Below are positions 63,641 to 64,000 of a DNA stretch of 64,000 nucleotides, in pieces. The notes under the pieces are model-generated. The model did not search any database. It was not told where the DNA came from and saw nothing but the letters and a program-made list of their open reading frames with translations. How positions within the stretch are numbered: position 1 is the first letter of the stretch; every line of letters starts with the position of its first letter. This DNA comes from Echinarachnius parma (lineage: Eukaryota > Echinodermata > Echinoidea > Clypeasteroida > Echinarachniidae). Location: contig JBAMJV010008412.1 of assembly GCA_037951105.1 (NCBI GenBank), positions 1-64,000 of the forward strand. The letters run 5' to 3'. Position numbers and translations under genes: made by a program.

Positions 63641-64000
63641 ATACTTATAATATCTATTATGATAATAATAATGTGTGGAATGGGATAAATGGACAAGTAC
63701 AGCTATATAAAGTTATAATGAAAAAACAAAATGATTATAAGTCAAATATCAAACTTTTCATCATGAAGCTGTATTAACAAAACGAGCGATTATAGTCATA
63801 AACTACTCAAATACATTCCAAATCTTAAATATTAGTGATTAAAACGGAAACAAAGGTCTGCAAGTTATGAACATACTGAAATCATAGTATGATGCAAAAA
63901 TGAAATTATGTTTAGCTTCAGTTATGTTTTTTTTTTTTCTATTTCAATGAAAATAAATGGTGACATGAACGGTCGTAAATAAACAAAATAAAGAGAGATG
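63641..64000. other. Intronic AT-rich sequence, nothing recognised
   Basis: No exon of the minus-strand gene could be supported here. Confidence 0.4.

Overview
The window is nuclear DNA from an invertebrate animal. The genes are split by GT-AG introns, the spacers and introns are packed with transposon families carrying clean target-site duplications (TSDs), and the non-LTR elements are of the CR1/L2 type. Short CCCTAA arrays and the tRNA-derived SINE type would suit a marine deuterostome or a related invertebrate, but the species cannot be named from sequence alone.

Layout. 1-3296 is a GAA/TTC-rich minisatellite with higher-order structure. 3.3-28.3 kb is gene-free accessory DNA: hAT elements (TSDs AGGCATAT, GTATGCTA, GACGTAAT), a broken CR1/L2 retrotransposon (9.1-12.2 kb), an L2 fragment inside a MITE, four large inverted repeats (13.998-14.510, 14.520-15.607, 17.652-18.195 and 18.815-19.587 kb), TTAA-flanked MITEs, C-rich minisatellites and a piggyBac-like element. 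28.7-47.5 kb, plus strand, holds a complete 16-exon gene for the DEAD-box RNA helicase DDX10/Dbp4 (859 codons deduced). 47.5-54.4 kb is a repeat-filled spacer. 54.5-63.3 kb, minus strand, holds the last nine exons (564 codons) of a WD40-repeat protein gene whose 5' part lies beyond the window. The two genes converge tail to tail.

The most striking property is that both genes are full of decayed local copies of their own exons. In DDX10, exons 2 (four extra copies), 3, 8, 9, 10, 11 and 13 (about six extra copies) each have degenerate duplicates beside the functional exon. In the WD40 gene at least five of nine exons do, including the terminal one. Many copies keep splice acceptors, most have stops or frameshifts, and several have been split by later transposon insertions (TTAA MITE, hAT, L2), which gives relative ages. 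Two exon-13 copies remain splice-compatible and could produce alternative isoforms.

A second theme is transposon nesting: hAT inside SINE, hAT inside TTAA MITE, L2 inside TTAA MITE, hAT inside an exon copy, and a triplicated 347-bp segment that carries one hAT terminus plus its flank. All calls come from reading the sequence; no database search was possible.
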